Assembly (NCBI GenBank): GCA_963747535.1
Contig: CAVVFX010000006.1
Location: 992,001 to 1,056,000 of the forward strand
Direction: 5' to 3'
DNA length: 64,000 nucleotides
DNA from: CAVVFX01 sp963747535
Lineage (GTDB): Bacteria; Acidobacteriota; Terriglobia; Bryobacterales; Bryobacteraceae
A program made the position numbers and the translations under genes. The first letter of the stretch is position 1, and each line of letters begins with the position of its first letter. The notes beneath the pieces are model-generated. The model made no database searches. It worked only from the letters and a program-made list of their open reading frames with translations, and had not been told where the DNA came from. Shown piece after piece: positions 43,182-52,241 of this stretch.

Positions 43182-43422
43182 GGGTATCCAATCTAGAGGC
43201 GAACTCGTATATGCCCGGGTTACAGGCCGCTTACCATTCTGGCACGATAACGCTAAAGACTGGAGTCTGGGTTAGGCGCGGCAGGCGCGGCAGAGCAAAT
43301 AAGGAGGCGGCGCTTCGCGCCGGGCAGGCCACGAAAAACGATGGCCTACCCCACGGTTTGCGGCGAAGGCGCTGCTCAGGGACAGGTGAAGGTGCTGTAG
43401 GCGGCGGCGAAGGTGTCGCTGG
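43182..43422. other. Intergenic gap with repeat copy E
   Basis: No gene is seen between the Gfo/Idh gene start and the alcohol dehydrogenase stop, both minus. The gap holds the promoter of the Gfo/Idh trio, tandem GGCGCGGCA units near 43274-43293, and the palindrome at 43309. Confidence 0.5.
43309..43351 (+). repeat. Dispersed two-hairpin palindromic repeat, copy E
   Basis: GGCGC-TTC-GCGCC (43309-43321) precedes GGGCAGGCCA (43322-43331) and TGGCCTACCC (43342-43351), with one mismatched pair. Loop CGAAAAACGA. A compensating A/T to G/C exchange in the stem (GGCCA/TGGCC instead of GACCA/TGGTC) keeps pairing. Confidence 0.75.
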
Positions 43423-44397
43423 TTATGAGGGCACGATGACGGCGGCTCCGTCGATGGCGTCCTGCTTAATCGCCAGCAGGGCTTCATTCGCCTGCTCGAG
43501 CGGGAATTGGGTCACTTTCGGACGCAATCCGATCTCTGCCGCTAACTTGAGGAATTCGTGGGCGTCCTGACGCGTCATGTTGGCCACACTGCGGATCTGG
43601 CGCTCGCCCCAAAGCAGACGATCGTAGTCGAATTCAGGGATGCGATCGAGATGAATCGCGTTGATCGCCACGACTCCTCCCTTGCGGAGGCTGGATAACG
43701 CTCCAACTACTACATCCCCGCTCGGGGCGAAAGTAATGGCCCGGTCGAGCGCGACGGGTGGAGTCTGTTTCTCGTCGCCGACCCATTTGGCGCCCAACGA
43801 TTCCGCCAGCTTGCGATGCGAGGCGCCGCGTGTCGAGACGTAGACTTCGCAATTCCAATACTGCAGCACGGGAAGCGCGAGATGCGCCGAGGCGCCGAAG
43901 CCGAACAGGCCGACGCGATCCCCCTTCTCCACGCCAGCCACCCGCAGGCTGCGATAGCCAATGATGCCGGCGCACAACAAGGGCGCGGCTTGCAGATCGT
44001 CCAAAGCGTCCGGCAACGGATACACGAAATCCTGGCGCGCGACCGCATATTGCGCATAGCCGCCGTCGATCGTGTAGCCGGTGAAGGTGGGAGCGTCGCA
44101 GAGATTCTCCATGCCGCGCCGGCAATACGGGCAAGTGCCATCGGTCCCGCCGAGCCACGAGACGCCGACGCGCCGGCCCGTGCCTTGTACGTCGCCGACA
44201 ATCTGATGACCCGGAATCAGGTGCTCTCGATGCGGCGGCAACTCGCCTTCCACCACGTGCAGGTCCGTCCGGCAGACACCGCACGCACGCACGCGCAGCA
44301 GGACATCGCCGGATTTTGGGTCAGGCCGCGGAACGTCGACGATCTCCAGGGGTCGCTCCCCGATGGGCCGCGGGCGACTTAGAACGGCGGCGCGCAT
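43423..44397 (-). CDS. Zinc-dependent alcohol dehydrogenase
   Basis: The 324-residue MDR protein starts at the ATG at 44397 (MRAAVLSRPRPIGERPL). Catalytic-zinc residues are in CGVCRTDLHVVEGELPP and IPGHQIVG (this clade has HQ where most have HE). The structural zinc site has C-P-Y-C-R-R-G-M-E-N-L-C. The Rossmann loop is VGLFGFGASAHLALPV. This is the AdhA-like clade using NAD(P)H for aldehydes and alcohols. It is divergent from the GH39 gene, with about 80 bases between, and upstream of the Gfo/Idh group on the same strand. Confidence 0.9.
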   Translation of the reverse strand: MRAAVLSRPRPIGERPLEIVDVPRPDPKSGDVLLRVRACGVCRTDLHVVEGELPPHREHLIPGHQIVGDVQGTGRRVGVSWLGGTDGTCPYCRRGMENLCDAPTFTGYTIDGGYAQYAVARQDFVYPLPDALDDLQAAPLLCAGIIGYRSLRVAGVEKGDRVGLFGFGASAHLALPVLQYWNCEVYVSTRGASHRKLAESLGAKWVGDEKQTPPVALDRAITFAPSGDVVVGALSSLRKGGVVAINAIHLDRIPEFDYDRLLWGERQIRSVANMTRQDAHEFLKLAAEIGLRPKVTQFPLEQANEALLAIKQDAIDGAAVIVPS

Positions 44398-44476
44398 AAT
44401 CACTTACATCCCGATTATAGTCGTTGCCCACAGTGGGCGATGAGTTGCTCAGTCAAGGAAAGCGCAGTATTTGGGT

Positions 44477-45958
44477 ATGCAAATGAAACCATTGTCAGTA
44501 GTCATCGCATTGAGTCTTCTGGCGGGGCTGGCGCAATCGCCAGACGAGAAGGTGCTCTCTATCGACGCACATGGTGCGAGCCGGCCATTTCCGCATGTCT
44601 GGGAGCAGATGTTCGGCTCCGGACGGGCGATTCTTTCGCTGCGGGAAAGCTACCGCGACGACCTGCAGCAGGTGAAAGCCATCACTGGTTTCGGCTATGT
44701 CCGTTTTCACGGGATACTCGATGACGAAGTCGGTGTCTACGGTCGCGGCGCCGACGGCAAGGCGTACTACAACTTCAGCTACGTTGACCAGATTTATGAC
44801 GGGCTACTGGCGAGTGGCGTACGGCCCTTCGTCGAGATCAGCTTCATGCCGAAATTGCTGGCGGCCAAGCCAACTCCGCATGCGTTCTGGTATAAGCCGT
44901 ATCCTTCGCCGCCCAACGATCTCGAGGCGTGGGCTCAACTGATTAGTGCATTTGCCGAGCACCTGGTTGCCCGCTATGGCGCGGAGGAAGTCGCGAAGTG
45001 GTATTTCGAGGTCTGGAACGAGCCGAATATCGATTTTTGGACCGGCGATCCTAAACAGGAGACTTACTATGCGCTTTACGATGTTACGGCGCGTGCGATC
45101 AAGAAGGTCGATCCCGACTTACGCGTCGGAGGGCCGGCCACCGCGCAGGCCGCATGGGTCGATAGTTTCATCGCGCACTGCCAGGATTCCCAAACGCCGT
45201 TTGACTTCGTTTCCACCCACATTTACGGCAACGAGAATCCAATGGACGTATTCGGAAATACCACTCCTGTCGCACGCCGGGATATGGTCGCGGCGGCCGT
45301 CCGGAAAGTGCACGATCAGGTAGCTCAATCCACCGCACCGAAGACGCCCGTTATCATCTCCGAATACAACGCGACTTACTTGAATCAAACGGAAGTTACC
45401 GACAGCGCATTCATGGGGCCGTGGCTGGCGAATGACATCCGGGAGTGCGACGGCCTCACCAGCATGATGTCCTACTGGTCGTTCTCGGATGTATTCGAGG
45501 AACAAGGCGTGATCCAGAAGCCTTTCTATGGCGGCTACGGCGTAGTTGCGGAGCGCGGTATCCCGAAGGCGGCGTTCCGCGCATTCCAACTGCTGCATGA
45601 GTTGGGCGATCAGCGTTTGATGCCGGATGCCGCCGATGCCCTGGTGACGAAGCGTCAAGACGGCGCTATTGCAGTGGCGCTTTGGAACTATGCCGAACCC
45701 GGGAAGAAGGAAGAGGCCCGAGTGGTGCGGATCAAAGTGTCGAACAGCGCGGCTAAGAAATATCAGGTGCAGATGCTCGACCCGGCTCACGGGTCCGCTC
45801 TGGCGGCCTGGAATGCGATGGGTAAGCCAGCTACTCCCAGCCTGGCTCAGATTGCGAAGTTGAAAGAGGCTTCCCGGCTTACGCCACCGGTGGAACATTC
45901 TTTGAGCGAGCCGATTCGGATCGAGTCACAGGGGCTGGCTCTGGTAGTGATAAGGTAG
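44477..45958 (+). CDS. GH39-family glycoside hydrolase (beta-xylosidase-like), exported
   Basis: The 493-residue product has a signal peptide (MQMKPLSVVIALSLLAGLAQ) and a TIM-barrel with the clan GH-A pattern. E182 in FEVWNEPNIDFW is the acid/base and E296 in VIISEYNATY the nucleophile. RFHGILDDEVGVY and YYNFSYVDQIYDGLLASGVR are typical of GH39 beta-xylosidases. The C-terminal 110 residues form a small beta domain. It should release xylose or related sugars from oligosaccharides in the periplasm. The ATG at 44477 is used; 44483 is an equal alternative. It fits with the GH127 gene at 55.2 kb. Confidence 0.9.
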   Translation: MQMKPLSVVIALSLLAGLAQSPDEKVLSIDAHGASRPFPHVWEQMFGSGRAILSLRESYRDDLQQVKAITGFGYVRFHGILDDEVGVYGRGADGKAYYNFSYVDQIYDGLLASGVRPFVEISFMPKLLAAKPTPHAFWYKPYPSPPNDLEAWAQLISAFAEHLVARYGAEEVAKWYFEVWNEPNIDFWTGDPKQETYYALYDVTARAIKKVDPDLRVGGPATAQAAWVDSFIAHCQDSQTPFDFVSTHIYGNENPMDVFGNTTPVARRDMVAAAVRKVHDQVAQSTAPKTPVIISEYNATYLNQTEVTDSAFMGPWLANDIRECDGLTSMMSYWSFSDVFEEQGVIQKPFYGGYGVVAERGIPKAAFRAFQLLHELGDQRLMPDAADALVTKRQDGAIAVALWNYAEPGKKEEARVVRIKVSNSAAKKYQVQMLDPAHGSALAAWNAMGKPATPSLAQIAKLKEASRLTPPVEHSLSEPIRIESQGLALVVIR

Positions 45959-45978
45959 CCTGGTTTGGCCGAGAAGAG

Positions 45979-46024
45979 CGGCTGCTGCGCAGCCGGACAG
46001 ACCACATAAGGCGATGGTCTGTCC
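45979..46024 (+). repeat. Dispersed two-hairpin palindromic repeat, copy F (best example)
   Basis: Hairpin one is CGGCTGC-TGC-GCAGCCG (45979-45995). Hairpin two is GGACAGACCA (45995-46004), loop CATAAGGCGA, TGGTCTGTCC (46015-46024); both are perfect and share one G. It lies 20 bases after the GH39 stop, facing the S9 gene. A decayed first hairpin, GCGGCTGGTGCGCAGCCGGG, recurs about 100 bases on. Confidence 0.85.
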
Positions 46025-46129
46025 TTCGGGGCGTTGGCAGCGTCGCGTTAGTTCGGCTTCCTTTGAGCGAGAGCCAGTTCGGATCGTGGGCGGCAAGAGC
46101 GGCTGGTGCGCAGCCGGGGCGTTGGTAGG

Positions 46130-48751
46130 TTACGTTAGTTCGGCTTCAAGCTTGGCTCCGGCCAGTTCAGGCATTAGCGCTGATATCTTTACGGGTTTGC
46201 GCCCATCCTTCGATATCCACACGGTCGATCGCTCCGGGCCTCCTTCAGCCGATGTCAGTTCTACCCGGAAGGTGTCGAACTTGCCGGCGGGCACCTGAAT
46301 CTCTTCGGAACCCGCTACCTCCAGGCGCATGGCCTTGGCCTTCTGCTTCTGCACATCGAAGTTTCGAAACGCGGTGGTGTAGCCTTCCGCCAGCGGCAGA
46401 CATGCGATCACGTGCGCGTAGCCGGGCCCTTCAGCGAATACCGGGCCGCCGATCTCCAGTTCAATCGAAGCCTTCTGGCCCTGCATCTTAGCCGTGCCGG
46501 TCACCTTACCGCCGCTGAATTCGATGTCCACCTTGGTGCCCATTTCACTGATCGAGCGCTGGAGCATGACCAGACTGCGCTTATCGAGCACGGCTTTGTC
46601 CTTCATCGACATCAGCATCATCCCGAGCTCGTCAGTGACCCACCAGGCGCCGTTCTTTTCCTTGATCTCGGTGGACATCTTGATGTTCATTCCTTCGCCC
46701 TCTGCCTCGACCCTGGCTTTGTACTTGTATTTCCCGGGCTGAAGCGTCGCGACAACTTCCGGCACGCCGACCGTCAGCGGATCGATTCTCGGGGTCAGCT
46801 TGACGGTCTTGGGATCGACCGTGATTTCCCGGAGCCGCGCCTCGACTTCCGGCGTGCCGCCTTCCTGGAAACGTCCGCCGAGGTGGGCCGCAAGAAATCT
46901 CTCGGCGGCCATGAACATGGCCATGTTATTCACCGGGCGCGCGAAGCCATGGCCTTCGTCCGGGGCCATAATGTACTCCACGTCGAAGCCGCGGTCGCGC
47001 AGTGCGATCACGATCTGCTCTGCCTCCGCGCGATTCACCCGTGGATCGTTGGCGCCCTGGACCACCAGCAGCGGAGTCCGGATCTTGTCGGCGGAAAACA
47101 GCGGTGATCTCTCATGGAGCCATTTCTCTCCCTCAGGCGTCTCGGGATCGGCCATGCGCGCATGCAAGAGCTTGCGCCCGGCTTCCCAATAGGGCGGAAT
47201 GGAGTCGAGCATGGTATGGAGATTCGAAGGGCCGACGATGTCCACGGCCGCGGCATAGATGTCGGGAGTAAACGCGACCCCCGCGAGCACCGCATACCCG
47301 CCATAGGATCCGCCCAGGATGCCAACGCGTTTCGGATCGGCGATTCCCTTGCTGACCAGATGCGCGACACCAAAGGTAATGTCGTCCTGCATCTCGCGTC
47401 CCCACGCTCCATTACCGGCGTTGAGAAACTTTTTGCCGTAGCCGGTCGAGCCGCGAAAATTCGGCGTCAGTACCGCGTAGCCGCGGTTCGCGAAGAATTG
47501 CGCAAACGACGAGTAACCCCACTCGTCGCGATCCCACGGCCCTCCATGCGGTATCACCAGCAGGGGCAGGGAAGCCGGCGCCACGCCTCGCGGCAGTGTC
47601 AGATACGCGGGAATTTCCAGACCGTCTGAGGAGCGATAGCGGAGCGGCTTCATCTCCGCCAGCCAGTCCCGCTGCAGCTTTTCGCGAATGCGGAACTGGA
47701 ACTCCAACTGGCGCGTCCGCCGGTCGAAGATGTACGTTTCACCCGGCTCGGTGTCGCTATCGGCTTCCAGCACCCAGATACGATCATCGCTGGTGCGAGA
47801 TTCGAAGCAGACCTGCTTTCCGCTAAGCTGGTCTTCGAGGTAGCGGAAGTCGGCTTCGAACTCTTTGTCCCGGAAATAGCGGCGCACCTGGTCGTCATCG
47901 TAGGAGGTGTAGATCAGTTCGTCGGTGATCTCGTGGAACCCACATCCGCCGAAATCGACCCGCCCTAACGGATCGGACTCGACTGGCTCAACTCCGCCCG
48001 TGGCCGGATCGAACAGCACGAGTTGGGTCAGATCCACGGCGTCGCCCTTATTGGTTTCGAGATAAACACGCTTGCCGTCCGGATGGTAGCGGAGCGGCTC
48101 GCAGGTTTCGAAGACACTGCACGAATAGACGCGTGTGAGCCGGTCCTTATCGACACGCAGGATTTCCTGGTCGCCGCTTTCCGCTACACGAAACGCCAGG
48201 CGAAGATTTCCTTTGAGGTCGAAAAACCAACCCGCGACCTGCTCGGTGTTCTTCCGCAGCAACTTGCGCTCGCCCGTCGAGATGCGCAGGCGATACAGAT
48301 CATGCCATGCCTTATCGCGATCGTTCAACCCGATGTAGACGATATCGGGCTCATACTTGGGCGCGCTGTAGAGGTTCACCTGCACGCCTTCGAGACCCGT
48401 TAGATCTCGCGCGGCGGGCGCTTCCGAATCCTGCGCCGGGGCTGCCGCAGGATCCACGGCATAGACGTTAAAGTTCTCGTCGCCGTCCTTATCCTTGACG
48501 TAGACGATGTACTTGCCGTCCCGCGTCCACAGATAGTCGGCGATCGGGCGCCCGGTCTCAGCGGTGATCAGGCGCGCCGCTTCGAACGGCTGTTCGCGCT
48601 CCTTGACCCACACGTTCAGCGTGTCTTTCCAGGGCTTGACGAACGCCAGGTACCTGCCGTCAGGCGACAACGTCGCAGCGGTGATTTCGGGATTACCGAA
48701 GAACAGCTCCCGGTCGATCAGCGGAGGAAGATTGGAAGGGGTGGATGACAT
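46130..48751 (-). CDS. S9-family prolyl oligopeptidase-like peptidase with extra C-terminal domain
   Basis: The 873-residue protein has an N-terminal beta-propeller (first 380 residues, e.g. LSPDGRYLAFVKPWKDTLNV) and an alpha/beta-hydrolase domain. The triad is S482 in GILGGSYGGYAVL, D569 in VQGANDPRVNR and H601 in APDEGHGFA. S9 enzymes normally end shortly after the His helix (about residue 630). Here about 240 more residues follow: a beta-rich domain (PGKYKYKARVEAEGEGMNIK to VWISKDGRKPVKISALMP) that resembles DUF3108-like periplasmic proteins. No signal peptide is seen, which is odd for that domain. It is convergent with GH39. Confidence 0.9.
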   Translation of the reverse strand: MSSTPSNLPPLIDRELFFGNPEITAATLSPDGRYLAFVKPWKDTLNVWVKEREQPFEAARLITAETGRPIADYLWTRDGKYIVYVKDKDGDENFNVYAVDPAAAPAQDSEAPAARDLTGLEGVQVNLYSAPKYEPDIVYIGLNDRDKAWHDLYRLRISTGERKLLRKNTEQVAGWFFDLKGNLRLAFRVAESGDQEILRVDKDRLTRVYSCSVFETCEPLRYHPDGKRVYLETNKGDAVDLTQLVLFDPATGGVEPVESDPLGRVDFGGCGFHEITDELIYTSYDDDQVRRYFRDKEFEADFRYLEDQLSGKQVCFESRTSDDRIWVLEADSDTEPGETYIFDRRTRQLEFQFRIREKLQRDWLAEMKPLRYRSSDGLEIPAYLTLPRGVAPASLPLLVIPHGGPWDRDEWGYSSFAQFFANRGYAVLTPNFRGSTGYGKKFLNAGNGAWGREMQDDITFGVAHLVSKGIADPKRVGILGGSYGGYAVLAGVAFTPDIYAAAVDIVGPSNLHTMLDSIPPYWEAGRKLLHARMADPETPEGEKWLHERSPLFSADKIRTPLLVVQGANDPRVNRAEAEQIVIALRDRGFDVEYIMAPDEGHGFARPVNNMAMFMAAERFLAAHLGGRFQEGGTPEVEARLREITVDPKTVKLTPRIDPLTVGVPEVVATLQPGKYKYKARVEAEGEGMNIKMSTEIKEKNGAWWVTDELGMMLMSMKDKAVLDKRSLVMLQRSISEMGTKVDIEFSGGKVTGTAKMQGQKASIELEIGGPVFAEGPGYAHVIACLPLAEGYTTAFRNFDVQKQKAKAMRLEVAGSEEIQVPAGKFDTFRVELTSAEGGPERSTVWISKDGRKPVKISALMPELAGAKLEAELT

Positions 48752-48785
48752 CTTAAATTAAAGTGTAACTTTCCGGCTCAAAATC

Positions 48786-49832
48786 TCAGTGTTTCAAGTA
48801 AATCGTTCGCGTAGGGAACGGCATGTCGATGTTTTCCACGCGGAAGCGCTTTAGAATCCGTTTGCGCAGCTCATGCTGAACGCGAGACTGCTGTGAGAAT
48901 TCGCTCACCTGACAGGTCAACGTGAACTGCAGGGTGAAATCGCCGAAGCCAGGCGAAAAAAGCACCACCGGCGGGGGATCGACGAGCATGCTAGGTAAGT
49001 CTGCCGCGGTGCTTTTTGCCACATCCAGAAGGACCGTCTCCACATGATCGGGATCGCAGGAGCAATCCACACCGACCGTAATCGAGATGGCCATTTGCTT
49101 CTCCGGCAGATTGAAGTTGGTGATGGTGGCTTTCGCCATGCTCGCGTTGGGGACGATGATCAGGTTGTTGGTTTGCCCGCGAAGGGTGGTGCTGCGCCAG
49201 GTGATATCGCTGATGTAACCCTCTTCACCCGAATTGAGCCGGACGTAATCACCCGGCCGGATCTGGCCCGCGACACTCACGTAAAAACCGCCGAACAGAT
49301 TCGAGAGCGTGTCCTGCAGAGCCAGCGCTACCGCCAGTCCGCCGACGCCTAACGCCGTCAGGAGCGGAGTCACGGCGATGTTGAAGTAGTGCAGGATGCT
49401 CAAAATACCGAGCCCTACGACGAAGATCTGCGCCAGGTTCTTGGAAAGGCTGGTGACCGGCAGATCGCTCGCGAAGCGTCCGCCGTAGAAACGCACGACG
49501 TTGCCGGCGAGGCGAGACAGCATAAGGGTCAGCGAGAGGATCCAGAGGACCGCCAGGGTGACTTCGATGCGGTCCACAATGCGCGGGGGAACCTCGGAGA
49601 TGCGGAGTCTCAGATCGAGCCCGAGCATGAGGAACCAGATCAGAAAAGGGACGCGGAGACTGTCGACCAGAATGACGTCGAGGTGGGACGGCGAACCGGC
49701 CAGCCAGCGGCGGATCATGGAAAACAGGATCTTGCGGATCACCCAGCCGGCCACGAGTGACCCTGCGATCACGGCCAGGGAAATCAGCAATCCGGCGTAA
49801 TGGTGTGAGAAAAATCGGCTTACCGATTCCAT
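48786..49832 (-). CDS. MscS-family mechanosensitive channel
   Basis: The 348-residue protein has five or so helices, ending in the pore-lining TM3 equivalent with GVGGLAVALALQDTLSNLFG, then the beta domain QIRPGDYVRLNSGEEGYISD and ITWRSTTLRGQTNNLIIVPN. The cytoplasmic vestibule domain ends in FPTRTIYLKH. MscS channels release osmolytes on hypo-osmotic shock. The length is above minimal MscS (286), with extra N-terminal helices. It ends 34 bases before the S9 start, both on the minus strand, so they may share a transcript. Confidence 0.93.
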   Translation of the reverse strand: MESVSRFFSHHYAGLLISLAVIAGSLVAGWVIRKILFSMIRRWLAGSPSHLDVILVDSLRVPFLIWFLMLGLDLRLRISEVPPRIVDRIEVTLAVLWILSLTLMLSRLAGNVVRFYGGRFASDLPVTSLSKNLAQIFVVGLGILSILHYFNIAVTPLLTALGVGGLAVALALQDTLSNLFGGFYVSVAGQIRPGDYVRLNSGEEGYISDITWRSTTLRGQTNNLIIVPNASMAKATITNFNLPEKQMAISITVGVDCSCDPDHVETVLLDVAKSTAADLPSMLVDPPPVVLFSPGFGDFTLQFTLTCQVSEFSQQSRVQHELRKRILKRFRVENIDMPFPTRTIYLKH

Positions 49833-49944
49833 CTAGGGTATTGTTGCATGGGGAGGAATGGGGCGTGCCCGAAGAGCCTGAATGCGGGCAGAGTGCGGGC
49901 GCAGCGGGTGGCATGAGGGTCAGGTCTCGACGTCAAAAGGCGCT

Positions 49945-50604
49945 TTAAGCAGCGTTTTTGACGAAGGCGTTGGCGGATTTCGAGGCGTCCGCAGTGATTT
50001 TCGCGGCCGGTTGAGCATCCGGAGCAACGGAAGCGGCTGGTTCGGGCAGGAAATCGGTCCTGATGCAGGTGATGGGAGTGGTTTTCGGCTCAGTTTCAGG
50101 TTTGGCCGGCGGGGCGGCGGGCTGAACGGCGTTTTGCGGTTCGAAGCCAATTTCGGACTTTTCCCTTTCGGACTTTTGTCTTTCTTTCTGGGTCTTGACA
50201 AGTTCGTTGTGGGCCTTGTGGAGGGCGTTTTCGGCAGAAGTACGGTAACGGATGAGGAGGCCGAGGTTCTTAGAGATATCGAGTTTGGCGCTAAGTTTAA
50301 AGATATCGCGGGAGAACGCTTCGCTTTGTAGCCGGAAGGCGCGTTGGCTGAGCCATTGGTTCTGAGCCATGGTTTCGACGAGGATCTGCTCGGTGGGGGT
50401 CACCGGGAGGTACTCGCTCATGAGGTCGGCGACCAGAGCTTTGAGTTCCTCGGGATCTTCGCCCTCAATGAGTCTGGCGGTGCTGGAGGCGAAGCCGTGG
50501 GACAGATGATTGAGGGAGGACTTCGCCTTGCCCGCATCGGTTTTGGGTCCCGTACTCTTCTGAGAATTCGCTATATTGGCTGCAATTTGGCTGGGTGTGG
50601 CCAT
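49945..50604 (-). CDS. STGPKT-family protein of unknown function
   Basis: The start is the ATG at 50604; the product starts MATPSQIAANIANSQKSTGP and then KTDAGKAKSSLNHLSHG. Proteins with this N-terminal block (AN-x-ANA-x-xSTGP-x-T-x-x-GKA) are abundant and often multi-copy in acidobacteria and planctomycetes, without known function. A central coiled-coil region (RFLQ-type helices, KAHNELVKTQKERQKSEREK) and a proline/alanine-rich tail follow. The block KSTGPKTDAGKAKSS has the look of a nucleic-acid-binding tail, but that is inference. The neighbour on one side is MscS; a 300-base gap follows on the other. Confidence 0.65.
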   Translation of the reverse strand: MATPSQIAANIANSQKSTGPKTDAGKAKSSLNHLSHGFASSTARLIEGEDPEELKALVADLMSEYLPVTPTEQILVETMAQNQWLSQRAFRLQSEAFSRDIFKLSAKLDISKNLGLLIRYRTSAENALHKAHNELVKTQKERQKSEREKSEIGFEPQNAVQPAAPPAKPETEPKTTPITCIRTDFLPEPAASVAPDAQPAAKITADASKSANAFVKNAA

Positions 50605-50907
50605 AATTCGAGTTCCTTTTGTGTGATAAGAGCGCGATTCATGCTCTTTCACCTTCATAGTAAAGTACGCAGGAGAGCGCGGCAGGGTTAAGTTGTTGGT
50701 TCTATTGGATTCTATTGAGAAAAGGTGATGTGACTCGGGTTCGCGGAGATCCTGAGGTCATTAAGAGTCATAACCAAAGAGAACCTTGTTCTGGTACTAA
50801 GCCTGAACTACTATCAAGAACACTGTAACCAGACGGAGCTACATGAGGCGCCCGCGCGGGGAATAAAGCCCAAATACAGTGAGAAACCCAAAACAAAGGA
50901 TTCAACC
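50605..50907. other. Divergent gap before the PEP-CTERM gene
   Basis: About 300 bases with no gene. It is AT-richer (GGTTCTATTGGATTCTATTG) and contains near-direct GGTTCTATTG/GGATTCTATTG copies at 50698-50716. Promoters for both flanking genes should be here. AAACAAAGGATTC gives the PEP-CTERM gene a ribosome site AAAGGA. Confidence 0.45.
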
Positions 50908-51564
50908 ATGACCACGAAAACGGGATTGCAGCCATGGCTTACGTCAATACTGTGGTGTGCACTCGGAATGTACCCGGTTGCGACACACGCCGAAGCGATA
51001 ACGGTTCTGGACAGTTCATTCGAGGCGCCGGCCTGCGGTATTTGTTATGCGCCGTCGGGCACGAGTTGGGAATTTACCATGCCCGCGGGTATATTTAATG
51101 CAGCCGCGCCGGATGGTGTGCAGGAGGGATGGCTCCAATACTCTCCCGATAACTTCGGCGCCGATAATCCGGTGATCTCGCAAGCCCTTACCGGCTTTGT
51201 CATTGGAAATGATTACGATGTGACATTCGATTATGCTTTGAGAGGGGTAGGTCTGGATGCCGAGCCATTCATTGTTACCATGGGCGCTAATAACCTTGGA
51301 ACTTACGCACCCGACGCAGTCACCTGGAGCAGCGTCACAACCTCCTCATTTGTCGCGACCTCTACGTCGTACACGTTGAGCTTCACCGGCGATTTCAATG
51401 GGAGCCCTATCGGCGAGGCTGACACCTTTATAGACGTGGTCCAGGTAAACGGAACCACTACTCCCGAGCCCTCGTCTTTCCTGCTGGCCGGCACGGCGTT
51501 CATACTGTTGGTGTGGCGGTTCTCAGGTCGGGCCCGGCCATCGTCGGCCGCTGCAGAGGAGTAG
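50908..51564 (+). CDS. Secreted PEP-CTERM-anchored protein
   Basis: The 218-residue protein has a signal peptide ending around THAEA, a beta-rich body beginning ITVLDSSFEAPAC, and a C-terminal sorting tripartite: TPEPSSF, one hydrophobic helix (LLAGTAFILLVWRF), then GRARP. This is the PEP-CTERM signal recognised by exosortase, so the protein should be processed and exported, possibly with glycosylation. Its body resembles the DUF642/GEVED-like secreted jelly-roll type only loosely. No exosortase gene is in the window. Confidence 0.85.
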   Translation: MTTKTGLQPWLTSILWCALGMYPVATHAEAITVLDSSFEAPACGICYAPSGTSWEFTMPAGIFNAAAPDGVQEGWLQYSPDNFGADNPVISQALTGFVIGNDYDVTFDYALRGVGLDAEPFIVTMGANNLGTYAPDAVTWSSVTTSSFVATSTSYTLSFTGDFNGSPIGEADTFIDVVQVNGTTTPEPSSFLLAGTAFILLVWRFSGRARPSSAAAEE

Positions 51565-51667
51565 CACCGGAGCGACGCCATATTCCGGTCGCCTCGTTGA
51601 GGGATTGTGGGTGGTGGCGGGTAGAGATGTTGCGCGCAGGGTATCTCCGCCCGTGGGGTTTAACGGG

Positions 51668-51694
51668 CGATACGGTTGTACAAGGGCCGTATCG
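51668..51694. repeat. Stem-loop CGATACGG / CCGTATCG
   Basis: Perfect eight-base arms with an 11-base loop, 104 bases after the PEP-CTERM stop. It could be a transcription terminator without a T-run or a regulatory hairpin. Confidence 0.4.
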
Positions 51695-51969
51695 TCAAAC
51701 AAAATCCTTGGCAGGGCTGAAGAGAGTTCGAAAAGGACGCCTCTTGCCCGGTGATGCCTCGCACTGCCCTACGGCTGGCCAAGGGCCTACTCCAGCAATT
51801 CTTCGCGACCCGTCGAACGTTCAGAGAACGACTCTGAGGATAAGACTCCCACGATAGAACAATGACGAACGGCCAGACCATGCACACACTGCCGGGATCA
51901 TCCCAGTTTCCGGCGACCCGGTGAACGCTGGTCGTCGCTGCCGGCGATCCACATCGCAAGGAAGCCCTC

Positions 51970-52142
51970 TCCGCCCTGGATTCGAGCAGTCGGACGAAGA
52001 ACTCCTGCGTGAGACCCTTCGCCTGAGGCTTTGGAAGAGGTGTCGCGAACTTTTTCGGGAGGAGATCGTGGATACCGTCGCCGATCCAGCGGAAGTAGAG
52101 TCCGAACTCCGGTATCTGGCTGCAGCGCTCACGAGGAAATAG
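51970..52142 (+). pseudogene. Remnant of a helical protein (5' part lost)
   Basis: The final 53 codons of this frame read as a convincing protein end: DEELLRETLRLRLWKRCREL, then FREEIVDTVADPAEVESELR and YLAAALTRK before a stop. The composition and heptad-like spacing contrast with the random look of the codons before it, where frames close repeatedly. Such tails end some acidobacterial sigma-factor-like proteins in my recollection, but I cannot confirm that here. It may be a decayed gene or a short intact ORF from an unrecognised start. Confidence 0.35.
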
Positions 52143-52241
52143 CTGCCGGCGGCAGGCATGAGCCCAGGCGCGTTCATCTCTGCGCCTGAACTTCTTCGGC
52201 TCGTATTGCGGCGTGTCCGAAGCTGGAAGCCTCACGGGATG

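Larger units (their letters stand above)
51565..52241. other. Gap with a gene remnant and a stem-loop
   Basis: This 677-base region contains a perfect CGATACGG/CCGTATCG stem (51668-51675 and 51687-51694) after the PEP-CTERM gene and the protein-like fragment at 51970-52142. The 191-codon minus frame that spans much of it has no protein-like features and is its antisense. The rest is featureless. Confidence 0.45.

Noticed and set aside
51660..52235. 191-codon minus frame after the PEP-CTERM gene
   Set aside because: No signal, domain or repeat; it lies opposite a better plus-strand fragment and is rich in Arg, Ser and Pro.
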